Shown here piece after piece: positions 46,720 through 57,823 of a DNA stretch of 64,000 bases. This DNA comes from Anthonomus grandis grandis (Eukaryota; Arthropoda; Insecta; Coleoptera; Curculionidae). The position numbers and the translations under genes are program-made. The stretch's first letter is position 1. Each line of letters starts with the position of its first letter. The notes below the pieces were generated by a model. It was not told the origin of the DNA. It saw nothing but the letters and a program-made list of their open reading frames with translations, and did not search any database. The stretch is taken from positions 19,695,167 through 19,759,166 of the forward strand of contig NC_065547.1 of assembly GCF_022605725.1 (NCBI RefSeq), in the 5' to 3' direction.

Positions 46720-47240
46720 TTAAAGTTCATTTGATAAATCTTAAAAGATTTTTAAATTGTTTTTGATGTATTTTGTTAAAAAAAAATACGAATATTTAAC
46801 TCTATTACTGTTACCTATTATTCGAATGTAATTTAAATTTAGTATTAAGAGCTTATATAGGATAACCCATATGATCTTTTTTATGTTTTAGACCTAATCA
46901 GTGTTAAGAAATTACAATAACTAAACTCTTTAGCTATTGTTCCGATTTGATTCAAATTTCATTTTTAGAATTAATTTGATATATCCTAAATGATTTAAAA
47001 ATTTTTTGATGTATTTTGTTTTAAAAAAAATCTCTATTACTGTTATTTAAATGTAATTTAAATTTACTATTAAGAGCTTATATAAGATACGTTATATCGG
47101 TTTTTTTTTTGGGTTTTGCACATAATCAGTTTTCAGAAAATCGATAGCTGAACCCTTTAGTTATTATTTTGATTTGATTTCAATTTAATTTTTAGAATTC
47201 ACTTGGTATATCCTAAATGATTTTTAACATTTTTATTTAC
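46720..47240. repeat. ~235-bp tandem repeat, 2-3 units
   Basis: Landmarks recur at about 46722, 46953 and 47189: TTTAGAATT/TTCATTTGATA, ATCCTAAATGATTT, TTTTGATGTATTTTGTT, CTCTATTACTGTTA, ATTAAGAGCTTATATA and CACATAATCAGT/CCTAATCAGTGTT. The third unit is partial. No coding potential is seen. It could be a small satellite. Confidence 0.8.
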
Positions 47241-48640
47241 GGATCGATAATTCTTAATGTATTGAGAGGTGACATGCTAGACTTCATCGTTTCGCTGCCC
47301 ATACAGCCAAATATAAAATTGAATTGTTACCTATATGACCAAATTGACACATTTAGGTATTTTCATTAAAAAAAATTTGAAGGAATTCTTAAAAAAAACT
47401 ATAAATTATCAGATGTTATCATTAGGTCTGGTTAGTTGAAGGGCCATAGTTTATATGCAGAGAAAAGAGGGGATCAGGTCTTGGGGTGCCACGCTTCAAA
47501 GAACCGTAATGTATTTATATAGCCCGTCTTAGTAAGTTACGTAGTAAAAAAAGTTTTGCAGAAATAATCAGATTTTTGACTTGAAAAAATGTTTCAAGAA
47601 ATATTGCAAGATAACATAATTTATAGATATATAAATATGACTGATTTTTCATTTAAATAAATATGTGAAAAAACTTTAAAAGAAGTTAAAATTGAAAATG
47701 TTGAAAAGTACCTATAGAAGAGCTACTAAAATACGCTTGAGAATATTACCGATACGTTTATTATAATAGTTGAATCATTTTTTGCAACTTTCTTAAAACT
47801 ATTTCTTCATTTGGTTCTAAAAAACGTAGCTGTCTTAACAAAAAACATTTATTGACTGAGACTGACTCAATTGTCGTCGGATTGATATATATACGGCGCG
47901 TCGATACTTCTATCGGTTTTGCAACTTTGGATTATGCCATAAGACTGCTTGTTTTGTTTTTTTTTGACAGACTCGGAATGAAAAAGTGTAAATAAATATT
48001 TAAAATACGAAAAGTCTTCACCAATAATTGAACTTTAAGCCATCCAACTTCTTGTCATGTCTTGTCACTGGAAATATCCACCTGTCTTTAAGTCTTTTAA
48101 ACGTGTTTTCTTCACATTAAAATTTCGTTATGGACTACTGATTGATCATGAATAAAATGGAATCTGGAATACAAACGGCTTATTAGAAAAAGAAACCCTT
48201 ATTGCATCTTATCAGCAACATGCTGTTTCGTCCTCATCATGAACTCACCAGTATTGTATAACCAAGAAATTATTTATTTCTCGAAAGCAATAGACAAATG
48301 TTGCTGCGGATCCAAATAGTCAACATTTGCCAAACTATATTTTTATTTGTTGAAATAAAAATATATTTTAATTCTTTTTTTAAAGAAATATTAAAAATAA
48401 AAAAGTTTTCCTGTAGTAATAAGATCACGATTAAATATCTTGACTAATAATACTCAATTTCTTAATACTCTTAGGGCCAAATATTTTCTCTCTAGGTATT
48501 TCATTTTAAGGTTTACAAATTAATAATATTACAAAATTGGTCAACTGGAAAAAAATGCTACATAAATATGCACGCAATTGTACAAACAATAAAACCATCA
48601 ACTTCTAGTATGTTTTGTACTGTTTTGAGATTTTTAGTAC
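47241..48640. other. Non-coding region, possible Gypsy LTR at 47870-48040
   Basis: AT-rich. 47880-47910 has ATATATATACGGCGCGTCGAT, a TATA-like box in GC-richer context, and 47990-48005 has AATAAATATTTAAAAT. Lying ~0.6 kb before a Gypsy gag, this could be its LTR, but no second copy was found and no primer-binding site was recognised. Confidence 0.35.
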
Positions 48641-48710
48641 CCACCTAGTACTAATGTATTAGCCTTTGTACTATATCTGAATTCTGCCAATTACTATTGA
48701 AGAAGAATTT

Positions 48711-49360
48711 GTGAAAATCTTAACGGACTCTTTGAAATCATTACGAAGTAACGCGCTGAAACCTGCTGTATCATCGGAAGTGAGTGTCTCAGTTTTTGAT
48801 TCTGCCCAAGATGATGATGGTGCCTCCAAGTGGTGTGATGAAATGGAGAAACTTGGAGAGACTTTTTCGTGGTCTAGCCACGAGCCGATGGTACGAGGTG
48901 GAAGCGGTTTGGTTGGAGAAACGAAAGAAAGTTTTCTGGATGAAAGCCAGTTCAAAAGTCTTGGGATCAACATTCGAACCGAATTATCAAGTTTATATCC
49001 AGCTAAGTGCAATCTGTGCCAAGCAATACACAAGGTCGCTCTGTACATCAGCAAAAAGGCCGATTCCTTTTGTGAGCATGCCAGAAAAAAACTTTTTCTT
49101 ATTAATTCATTAAATTTTAACTTAACCATGGGTCAAATCTTGAAAATTATTATTCGAGATACTAACGATATTCACGTTAAACGTCACGGTATCAGGTTTC
49201 AACTCCAACGGTCCATAATACCGAAAAAAGTAGATTAAAAAAAAGTTATCCATTTGAGGATATTAACAAATTAAATATCAGTCAACGGCTATGTTATGCA
49301 TGTAATAAACCTGGCCACCTTAGTCGAAATTGTCCTAAAAAACACAAGGGAATACTCGCG
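48711..49360 (+). pseudogene. Gypsy gag with CCHC knuckle
   Basis: Open at 48711-49235 apart from a frame change inside (48784-49113 also carries gag-like residues). It includes DDDGASKWCDEMEKLGETFS, VGETKESFLDE and LSSLYPAKCNLC, the capsid-type helices of a Gypsy gag. SLNFNLTMGQILKIII follows. After 49238, in another frame, LCYACNKPGHLSRNCPKKH at about 49290-49350 is a clear CCHC zinc knuckle. The start codon region is not obvious. The protease is next. Confidence 0.88.
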
Positions 49361-49479
49361 TTGAAAATAAGTATTTTTTTCAAAAATTTAGCATTTTATG
49401 TGCTTACTGTAAAAAACAGTGTGAGCAACCTTCTACTTCTTAAATTCATTATTTTTATGTAGCTTTAGACCAAAAGTTT

Positions 49480-49770
49480 TGTACAAAATCTGTCAGTTAA
49501 CTGTTTGATAGACACGGGAGCAGATTGTAGTTTGATATCTGAAAATAAAGGAAAAAAGTTGCAATGTTACCTTAAACCGGCTTTAGAAACTTTAAAAGGG
49601 ATAGAAACAATAATATTTGTGTTAGCAAAACAATTTTACGATTTGGAAATAATGGCACAGCTTTTAATATTTGTTTTTATGTAGTTGCTAATTCCACAAT
49701 GGTCTCCGATGCAATAATAGATATAGAGATCTTTTCGAACATTAAATATTACATAATTAAATTAAACGTT
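49480..49770 (+). pseudogene. Gypsy aspartic protease
   Basis: NCLIDTGADCSLISENKGKK at about 49497-49560 contains the catalytic DTGA. LETLKGIETI and an FDLEIMAQL-like strand follow. The frame closes by about 49683. RT and RNase H, expected next, are absent. The sequence jumps to integrase near 49850. Confidence 0.85.
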
Positions 49771-49839
49771 AAATATCAAATAGCAAACTTACAAAAGATT
49801 ATTTTTGTCAAAATAATATTCTTTTTAGAAAAATAAATC

Positions 49840-50865
49840 CTGGACAAAAGCCGCCCATCTATCAAGCTTTTGTGCTAAAAGGTAGGCGATTAGGTTTGGT
49901 AAAATTATTTTACCACGAACAATGCCACGTGGGCCCTGCAAAAATTAACCATTATTTCTGGTCTCCTTAAATGGCTAATTTTGTGAAAAAATATTGCTCT
50001 CATTGTTTAAAATGCCTCGTAAACAAAGATTATAGCTGCCCTAAGCCAGGTTTATCCTTTCATTCCTTATCCTTTATCCCTTTTCAAGTGGTTCATGCCA
50101 ATTGTGTGGGCTCTTTTCCTGTGTCTATCGATAGCTATAAACATTTGTTACTGGTAACTGATTTGTTTACCAAATTTTTGTTTTTGATTCCTCTTAAGTC
50201 GCTTTTGCGTCCTGAGAATAAGAATGCAACTCTATTAAATTGTATCTTAGCATGTTTGGAATAACAAAAACTTTTATTTGCGATCGAGGCACACATTTCA
50301 CCGACCAATCGGTAAAACAAATGATAAAAGAGTTGGATATTCGACAACATATATTTGCAAAAAGCGCACCTCGTGATAATCGCCAAGTTGAGAGGTATGT
50401 AAAAAAGGTCTTAAATTTATTAAGAATAGAGGTCAGTAACAATAAGTCAGAATGGCCGAACACTATTTTAAAATTATAAAAACGCTTAACACTACGGAAC
50501 AAAAGACTACCAAATTCTCTCCAGTTAATTTATTGACCGACGTAAGCGGTAATATACCAGACATTAAAACATTGATCGAATCTGTTCCAAATCTCGACGT
50601 ACCTAAAAGTCTAGAAAATGATTGATAGCTGAGATACTCACGTTTTAGAAAGCAAGCTGACGACGCAAAGAATTTGTTTGATAAAGCTAGACAATCTAAC
50701 AAAATTATTAACATTGGCGACATCGTATTTCACCCATCGGGAAATAGCCATTTAGCTAAGCTAGATATTAAGTATGAAGGCCCTTTCGAAGGTATGAAAA
50801 TATTTTCGAATGAAAGGTTTAAATTTAAGAATCTAAATATGAGCAGAAAATACACCATCGACTGG
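49840..50865 (+). pseudogene. Gypsy integrase
   Basis: The zinc domain is YHEQCHVGPAKINHYFWSP at about 49910-49970 and ANFVKKYCSHCLKC after it, giving HH..CC. The core has VHANCVGSFPVS (usually H.D..GP.P), LLLVTDLFTKF with the first Asp position, and FICDRGTHFTDQSVKQMI with the second Asp. After a frameshift at about 50465, FSPVNLLTDVSG and VFHPSGNSHLAKLDIKYEGP are the C-terminal domain. The protein runs directly into mariner coding sequence at about 50866. Confidence 0.9.
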
Positions 50866-51012
50866 GCGACCGAAAATTCTCATTGGTTCACAGAATATAC
50901 ACAACACCCTCAGAAAGTCAATGTGTGGTGCGGTATAGTGGAAGGAAGAGTCTTAGGATCTGACTCTTTTGATGACACTCTCACTGGTAAGAGGAATTTC
51001 GACTTTCTTTAA
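50674..51012 (+). pseudogene. Chimeric ORF: integrase tail fused in frame to mariner transposase
   Basis: A 112-codon uninterrupted frame. The first ~64 residues are Gypsy integrase C terminus (GDIVFHPSGNSHLAKLDIKY). The rest (WATENSHWF, QKVNVWCGIVEGRVLGS, FDDTLTGKRNFDFL) is the middle of a mariner transposase between the first and second catalytic Asp. The join lies near 50866. No promoter or start codon for the fusion as a unit was identified, so it is most likely an accident of insertion or deletion. Confidence 0.85.
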
Positions 51013-51430
51013 AATGATCTTATCCCCGCTCTAATAACTTTGTATCCGGATTTGGAAGAACTCGACAAGCACCAAGGTGATCTTTTTTTAGCAAGATAGA
51101 GCCCCGCCTTACTATACTTTACCCGTTCGCTATTATCTAGATGAAATTTTTCCAAATCTTCTAAACTCGCTGGTTTAGTGATATGCGATCTACATAGGTA
51201 GACAAGGGTTTATTGAATGGAATTCTGCATTAAAAAATGGTGGTTACCATTTAAAAAACATATTGATGACGTCATATCTTTTTTTAAGTCACCTTGTATA
51301 TTTAATTTTCACGTTGAACAATCCCAAACCAAATATTAAAATTGACGAGTTTGGGATTTTTTTTCAGAAACGACCCATTTAAGTTTTATTGAATTTATTC
51401 GCTACTCTACCGATACATTAGACTCTCTTG
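50866..51430 (+). pseudogene. Mariner transposase fragment
   Basis: Continues past the stop at 51010-51012 with NDLIPALITLYPDLEELDKH and a frame-shifted GDLFLAR..SPALLY. This is where Q.D.APPHY would be in the family, so the second catalytic Asp is lost. Only the middle of the gene is present, and no TIR was recognised. Confidence 0.8.
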
Positions 51431-51639
51431 AATAATATTATTGCGTAATAAATCTGCAAGTAAATGTATGACCTTTTCTCATTTAATTATGGATAGTCTA
51501 TAATGCCGATAGTTTACGCATCAATTTTAAATGTTTTCGTTTTAACACAACGTACGGTATTTCCAAAAGTAATTATTTCTCTAGATTTTTTAAGCAGCTT
51601 AAACAATTTATTACAGTCTTCAAATTTAAGAGTGTTTGT

Positions 51640-52060
51640 TTAACATGATTTATGATATCGCCGCTCGGCTCGAAAAGATATAAACACGATTTGGAGTAGA
51701 TTTATTACGGACTATATCAATACTTCCTTTGTCAACTGAAATAGTTATGTCATTTTGATATACCGGGTCTCTACCTATTATGGCCTTATATTCTAATTGA
51801 TAATTTCGAACAAGATAAAAACAAATCTCTATTAAAATATTCTGGCACTCTACCATAACCTCAATTTTACCGTAGGTTGATACCTTTTAAAAATACCTTT
51901 TAAAAATTTAACGCAATATTCCACATTACAGCCTACTAAATTGCTGTTTTTTTCTGACATAAGAGAGCAGGTGGACCCAGTATCAATCAAACAATATACG
52001 GAGTTACCCTTAATCATAGTTAGTGTTAAATTAATAAATAAATTCAACTTCATGCAATAA
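51640..52060 (-). pseudogene. Gypsy protease fragment, minus strand
   Basis: GNSVYCLIDTGSTCSLMSEK at about 52010-51950 has the catalytic DTGS. A second frame supplies NILIEICFYLVRN, YKAIIGRDPVYQND (I.GRD, the flap-distal motif) and ISVDKGSIDIVRN. It is close in type to the protease at 49480-49770 but opposite in orientation and with a different sequence, so it comes from another copy or family. Confidence 0.82.
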
Positions 52061-52189
52061 CTAACGTGATATTTTAAAATTTAAATGATCCCAAGTCTGC
52101 GCGATCGGGGACAAATATCGGTAGCACAACGTCATTAGCGCGTCGCGGTGCCTGCAAAAATTCTTGCTTTTTGAAAACATTCTAGTAAA

Positions 52190-53024
52190 GGTCGGGCCAC
52201 ACATATCCGTACCGAGACCGCACCGTGCCCGCAGCGTAGCTCGGCCGTGTCTCGGTGCGTTATCTCCCAAAACACACATCTCCGACACACGGCCGCATCC
52301 CGCATCGCATTGGACGGTCACGACGCACTTCAAAGTATTTAGTTTGGATCGAAACTTAATTGGGTTGGTACATTAAATTTATTTCAAAGAAAAATGTACT
52401 CGAAATTTGGTAATGATCAACAAATACAGCATTCGCAATATGAGAACAACTAAAAGATATCTTTAGTTCTGTAGAGGGCAGCGTAGATTGGCAGGAAAAT
52501 ACAGCCCTGGCAATTTAAATAATTTAATTAATGGATCATATTTGCCAGTTTTTTTAGATGTTGCATCTTTTTCGCTAAAATCTAGATCGTATCAAATTCA
52601 TGTTTTTTTACTAGTTATTTGGTTTCTTCGCCGTAAAAAAATATTTTCTAAGACGAAAATCCCAAACAACTAATATATAATCTAGTGGTAAAAATATTGG
52701 TAATTAAACTTTGTAACCTTTTTTTATGTAAATTTAAAAACTAAATAGCTAAAAATAATTATTATAAACTAATAGCTTCTCAATTTCCATTTTAATTTCC
52801 AGCTGTATGATCACTACGGGAACGCACCGTCGTCCGTCACCGTCGATTTTTAAAACAAAACTATTCTAGCTCGTTGCGGACTCGGTGCGGAGTCGGCGCA
52901 CGGGCACGGTGCGGTCATGTTAAGACTACTTCATATGATTACGAACGACAATTCACAACCGAGACACGGCCGTGCTACGGTGCGTGCTCGGTGTGGACTC
53001 GTTGCGGGCATGTGTGTCCCGACC
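52190..53024. mobile_element. 835-bp non-autonomous element with ~65-bp GC-rich TIRs
   Basis: Left end GGTCGGGCCACACAT and right end ATGTGTGTCCCGACC are inverted. Similarity runs inward about 65 bp to CGGCCGTGTCTCGG on both arms, at roughly three quarters identity. The ends are strikingly CpG-rich in an AT-rich window. The interior has no credible gene. A target duplication could not be settled, and the superfamily is unknown. Confidence 0.75.
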
Positions 53025-54640
53025 ATAACGCGTCGACGCTCATTTTCAAATAAATGGCTCTTTATAGTATTGTTGATGGGCCTATCTGATGTTAAAAATT
53101 GCGAAAAAAGAGATTGTTAGAAAAGAGAGTATATATTTCGTTACCATTAGTATGGATGTAAATAATTCCTACCTTATTATTATTTACATCCATACCTCTA
53201 TTAAACTACACATTAGATTAATATAAAAGGTAGAGCAATAATCAAATTGAGGCTGGAGAATTGCTTTTAATATTGTCAAATTATCAAACTAAAAGCGAAT
53301 AAAATTTGAAAGGTCTTGACAAAAAAAGTTTACAATCTTTTTGCATCTTATTTAAAGTTTATTCTTAATTATTATTAATTGTAAATCCAATATACTTTAT
53401 TTCATTCATCCAGTTTTATCACTTTCATTTAGTTCATTACATTGCAATAGTTAGATTATATGAGGAGATTTAATTTGTTTGAATTATGGAACATTGCTTC
53501 CAATTTATTTACATATAATTTACACATACGAGTATTTATAGAATTTTATTGCTAGCAATCAATCAATTCAGTTTCTTCAAAACATTAAATAAATTCACAA
53601 TTACAATTAATTTATAAGGTTATGTAGTTATGTGCCTAGTACCAGTTTTTTATTTAACTGTTTAAAGGTCAGAAAGAAAAAATATAGAGGTCTATTTTAG
53701 ACAATTTTTAAATGAGAGGGCTGGTTTTATTTTTATATAACATTTTTGCTATTTAAACTTGTATCCACAAATAATATAAATCCCTACATTGTAAGTTATA
53801 TATAACCATCCTAAATAAGACCCAAAAATCTAAAATAAAAAGTCTTTGAATTTTTATAAAATCCATGCCTAGCTAGCTGCTAAGCAAAATTGCTAGTTAA
53901 ATTGTCAATGTCCAAAATACAGTCAGAATTGTCATTAAAGTATATTTAATGAATTTTTCAGGTGCCAGAAATTCAGAGTAAAAAGTCTGCTAAGATAGAA
54001 AGCCTCCAGAAGAAAAAAAATATGTATCCAAAAAGTTGGTTAAAAATGGGAGTGACAATAAGGAAAATGTAGAAACCTTACGTAAGAATGTACATTTATA
54101 ACAAAAATTGCCTAAAGATAGAATTCCAGAAGATAGTACAAGCAAGGTAAAGATTTTTAAATTTAATAAAGTCTAATAAGAGAAAACGATTGACCATTAT
54201 TAAAACGAAACACTATAACTCAAAAAAAAACAATAAGTTATTGATTCTATTATGGAAATGTAAATACGTGCTTTATTCTTTTAGCCTTCGTACTATTTTA
54301 TTAGTATTTTGTAGTTAAAAGTTGATTAGTAGGGTTTATTTAGGATTCTACTTACATTTAGCTTAATATTTGCTTTTATAGTGTCTAGTTTTTAAGTAGT
54401 TTATCTTGTTAGAGGGCCTCATTCTGAACTCAATTTAGGTTATATTATTGTAAATCCCTGTATTTTACATTTTCTAGAATTTATATACTTCAAGTATTCT
54501 CTTAAAATTATTGATCTTTTTCAGCAAAAAACAACAAAAGAAGTTCTAAACATTTCGAAATTGTCTCATGCGGCCTTTAAAAGGGACGCATTTCGGGACA
54601 TTTTATTCAGTTTTAATGAATTCAGTTTTTAATTTGAATG
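53025..54640. other. Non-coding AT-rich region
   Basis: No coding family recognised. It contains a 16-bp-arm hairpin at 53151-53194. From about 53960 the sequence becomes purine-rich (repeated AGAAAGAAAA) and may be decayed gag of the Gypsy piece that follows. Confidence 0.5.
53151..53194. repeat. Perfect 16-bp-arm hairpin
   Basis: TATGGATGTAAATAAT at 53151-53166 is inverted at 53179-53194, with a 12-base loop. It has no T tract that would suggest a terminator. It may be part of an old element end. Confidence 0.75.
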
Positions 54641-54659
54641 AAAGATGACCTAAAGAAAG

Positions 54660-55250
54660 AAAAGAAAAAACTCACTAAGACCATGCAAGATGGCCTAAAG
54701 AAAGAAAATAAAGATTGAGACAGAAAACAAGAACACCGTATAAAGACCATGAAAAAGATTTACTGAATTTAAAAGATAATCTTAAAACGAAGCAAAAAGA
54801 ACGAACCAGAAAATAATATATGTTGGAACTGTTATTGTTAGCTCTTGACAGATCCACATAACCAGGAAAACAAGCTCCACGTATTAGAATAAACCAGGCT
54901 GCTAGGCCCTGGGGAGAGTTTGATAGTACCGGGAAAAAATATGCGGTCGCGAGTGTGAGATATTGGTGAATACAGGATCCACTCATATTATCGTAAAGCC
55001 AAACATCGTAGCTCACTGTAAAATTTCGGCACCACGAAATTAATCCTGGAGTCAGCCAATGGAAAAAGGATTTCGATAATTGGATTACATGAACCCAAAA
55101 TCAGCATCGGCTTAACAACCAGTAGCAAGTATTGGAAGCAGAAATTATGGATGCATTATATTAGGATTAAATATGAGTACTCAGCAGTTTAAAATGGATG
55201 TATATAGCCGCATTTTGATAACGAAAACTGAAGAGATTCTTATGCACTAT
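54660..55250 (+). pseudogene. Gypsy gag end and protease with mutated catalytic Asp
   Basis: At 54810-54960 a gag-protease linker is seen (AARPWGEFDSTGKKYAVASV). ILVNTGSTHIIVKPNIVAHC follows at about 54965-55020, where the catalytic DTG is NTG. After a frame change, LESANGKRISIIGLHEPKIS is the flap. ADIMD-like and MSTQQFKMDVYSRILI (55173 on) give the C-terminal strand. Asp to Asn in retropepsins abolishes catalysis. Confidence 0.8.
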
Positions 55251-55260
55251 CTAAATAAAG

Positions 55261-55353
<93 letters not shown>
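55261..55353. repeat. (AAT)31 microsatellite
   Basis: Ninety-three bases of uninterrupted trinucleotide repeat, translated as poly-Asn in one frame. It sits at the 3' end of the Gypsy protease fragment. A perfect run of this length suggests recent expansion and is likely polymorphic. Confidence 0.97.
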
Positions 55354-55356
<3 letters not shown>

Positions 55357-55622
55357 TTGTTTTAAATTAAAATTTTAAATTTGCTCAAATACATCCAACA
55401 GCTTAGCATCGTCAAAAGGTATAGACTGTCAAACGCCAATAAAACAGTGCACAAAGGGAGACATTAATCTATCAGAGTTTTACCTACATAACATAGCAAA
55501 TAAAAAAAAAAGATTAAACAAAATACAATTTTGGTTCGCATCAGAAATGCTCACAAGTATGTATGAAACATTTGTTATACAGGTATGAAAGTATAGTATT
55601 CGATAAATTTTGATAGACTAGG
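55354..55622. other. Spacer, no feature seen
   Basis: AT-rich, closed in all frames. It may include the 3' end of the LINE fragment that follows on the minus strand. Confidence 0.5.
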
Positions 55623-55895
55623 TTAAAGACTATTGTAGAATTCGTCCAATGAGTATGGACAGATCTCCAAAATCAGGTTTTTCGTTACTTGCTTAAATCT
55701 ATTTAAATGTAGCTGTTTTATGGCATTAGTCATATAGCCCTTATGGGTCAGACTAAGCCTGTGTTGTGGAAGTAAAAGATTTCCCCCATGTCTGGTGTCA
55801 TATAAGTGCCTACTATTTACTGTGCTAAATCTAAAAGAGTATGTTCTGGTAAACATCAGACATTGGTGAATGTATAGGCCAGGCATTGTCAAGAT
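55623..55895 (-). pseudogene. LINE ORF2 C-terminal fragment
   Basis: PGLYIHQCLMFTRTY, HLYDTRHGGNLLLPQHRLS and MTNAIKQLHLNRFKQ correspond to the conserved C-terminal region of Jockey-like ORF2 proteins (LPL.I....L.F, then Y.TR....L..P.H). The fragment is open to its natural end. The rest of the LINE is missing, as expected for a 5'-truncated insertion. Confidence 0.7.
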
Positions 55896-55978
55896 TTTTT
55901 AATTTTTGAATAAAGGTCTACAACTATCTGTTGGTTTTTTGTTTTCTAGAATTCTGAGTGCCGATTTTTGCAACTTAA

Positions 55979-56480
55979 ATGCTCTCTGCCAGTCAGCCTT
56001 TGTGTTTAATTTATCTGGATAACGCGATCATACTGGAAAAAGCATTTGAACATTATTTAAAGAATCTTCAAAACGTATTTGTTAAGCCCCGAGGGGCCAA
56101 CCTGAATTTAAGTCCTAACAAATCTTGCTTATTTCAAAAAGAAGTTCAATACCTTGGATATACAATTAGAAGAAGATGTCAAGATTGATTCTGATAACGT
56201 AGAAGCAATCGAAAATCGGCCACGATCCACTGACGAACACAAGTTAAGAAGCTTTCTGGATCTTTGTACTTATTACAGGAGATTTATAAGAAATTTCTCT
56301 AACCTTGCAAAACCTCTATATAAGCTCACGGAAGACAAAATGCTATTTAGTTGGTCAGCAGTAAAGAAGTTAATACTGTGAAGAAGCATTTCAAGGGCTA
56401 AGAAGAGCACTGTACACATACAATTTTAACAATTTTTTATTGTGGATATGCAAGCAATGTTAGAATTGGAGCCATCCTAT
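55979..56480 (+). pseudogene. Gypsy reverse transcriptase palm, YLDN mutant
   Basis: CLIYLDNAIILEKAFEHYLK is the YLDD active-site block with the second Asp changed to Asn. LSPNKSCLFQKEVQYLGYTI follows. After a frameshift at about 56160, VEAIENRPRSTDEHKLRSFL, CTYYRRFIRNFSNLAKPLY and a trace of the RNase H start (FFIVDMQA) are seen. It is cut at about 56490 by the mariner-like element. It could belong with the protease at 54660-55250. Confidence 0.9.
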
Positions 56481-56695
56481 TCCTACAACAATATGTGCTA
56501 CATATTTTTGTTGTCATTTGACATTTGTCGTGGTGTAACTTTTTAGCTTTCTTACGTACCCAAGTCGTTAATTTAGTATTGTATCGTTTCTGTAGTTGTT
56601 ATTGTTATTGTTAATACTGTTGTTATTGTTGCTGTTAATTGAGTTTTTATATTGTTTTTGTGAATTTTCCTTATTTTCGTATCATTATCGCCACA

Positions 56696-57823
56696 ATGGC
56701 TGCATACACTACCGAAGAATACGCCGATATTGTCTTTGCTTATGGAAGAGCCAATGATAATACGCGAGAAGCACAAAGAATTTATGAAGAGCAATACCCT
56801 AATAGGCGTGTGCCCCACCATAACACTTTTCGTCGATTAAGGGAAACAGGCAATCTAAATTTTAAAGAACCTAGGATCAATCGGAGGCAGTATGATGTTG
56901 CTGTAGATGAAAACGTAATTCGCGCATTCGATGAGGATCCCACCACTAGTACAAGGAAAGTAGCTACAGATCTGAACATTTCTACATGGAAAGCATGGTC
57001 AGTTGTCCAGGCAGAAGAAAGGCATCCTTTCCATTACACCCCAGTGCAAGGTAATTTCATACTACATCAACAACTTAAATTTTTACTGGCATCGTGATAC
57101 TCTATTCTAGGTCTTCTACAAGCCGACTATGAGCGACGGGTACAATTTTGCCGCTTTTTGCTTCACGCAGACGTTGAAAATGGACACTTTTTAAAAAGCT
57201 TCTTATGGACAGATGAATCAACATTTACACGTGGGGGGATATTTAACCAACATAATTTACATTATTGGGAAAACAAAAACGTAAATCCGCATTTGACCAG
57301 AGCCAAGTCTTTCCAAACAAGATTCAGTGTTAATATTTGGGCAGGTGTGATTGGGAGACACCTCATCGGTCCACACTACTTGCCGAGAAACCTCAACGGG
57401 GACAATTACTTATATTTTTTACAAAATGATCTCCCACAATTATTGACTGATATACCCATATATAATGAAGACGAGCCAATCGTCTTCCAGAATGACGGGT
57501 GTCCTGCACACTATCGGGTCGCCCTATATTAGAGAATTTTTGGACAATACTTTTCCCAATTCGTGGATCGGAAGAGCAGGTCCCATCGCATGGCCTCCAC
57601 GGTCCCCTTATTTAACCCCTCTCGATTTTTACGTATGGGGACCTGCGAAGAACTCGTGTACGAGGTGGAAATTGACAATCTAGACCACTTAATTCAAAGA
57701 ATCAATGCCGCTTTTCTAACCGTCAGAGGAGAGATGCGACTTCGCCTTACGACAGTTGAAATGCGACGGCGATGTAGGGCATGTATAAGAGCCAGGGGAT
57801 CGCAGTTTCAACGAAATTTGTAA
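56696..57823 (+). pseudogene. Mariner-like transposase, triad broken
   Basis: ATG at 56696 (CACAATGG). The N-terminal HTH segment contains YEEQYPNRRVPHHNTFRRLR, a second HTH is STRKVATDLNISTWKAWSVV, and HPFHYTPVQG follows. A short intron with GT...AG borders lies at 57051-57110. Then come FLWTDESTFTRGG (first Asp), VFQNDGCPAHY (second Asp) and, after a frameshift at about 57520, WPPRSPYLTPLDFYVWG, where the third Asp of SPDL is Tyr. A last frameshift near 57650 leads to the C terminus (RRRCRACIRARGSQFQRNL). The layout is close to that of the transposase at 33038-34094. Confidence 0.92.
57051..57110 (+). other. Probable 60-nt intron in mariner-like transposase
   Basis: GTAATTTC at the donor and CTATTCTAG at the acceptor. 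Splicing joins VQG to LLQADYERRVQFCRF, which continues the family sequence. Most mariners are intronless, so an insertion with splice-like ends is an alternative. Confidence 0.7.

Noticed and set aside
48671..49129. Minus-strand 152-codon open frame
   Set aside because: It is antisense to Gypsy gag, which has recognisable capsid and zinc-knuckle motifs.
52164..52376. Arg/Pro-rich open frame
   Set aside because: It is produced by the CpG-rich TIR of the 52190-53024 element. The antisense frame is equally open.
55173..55370. Poly-Asn protein
   Set aside because: The Asn run is the translated AAT microsatellite. Only the first ~20 residues are Gypsy protease.
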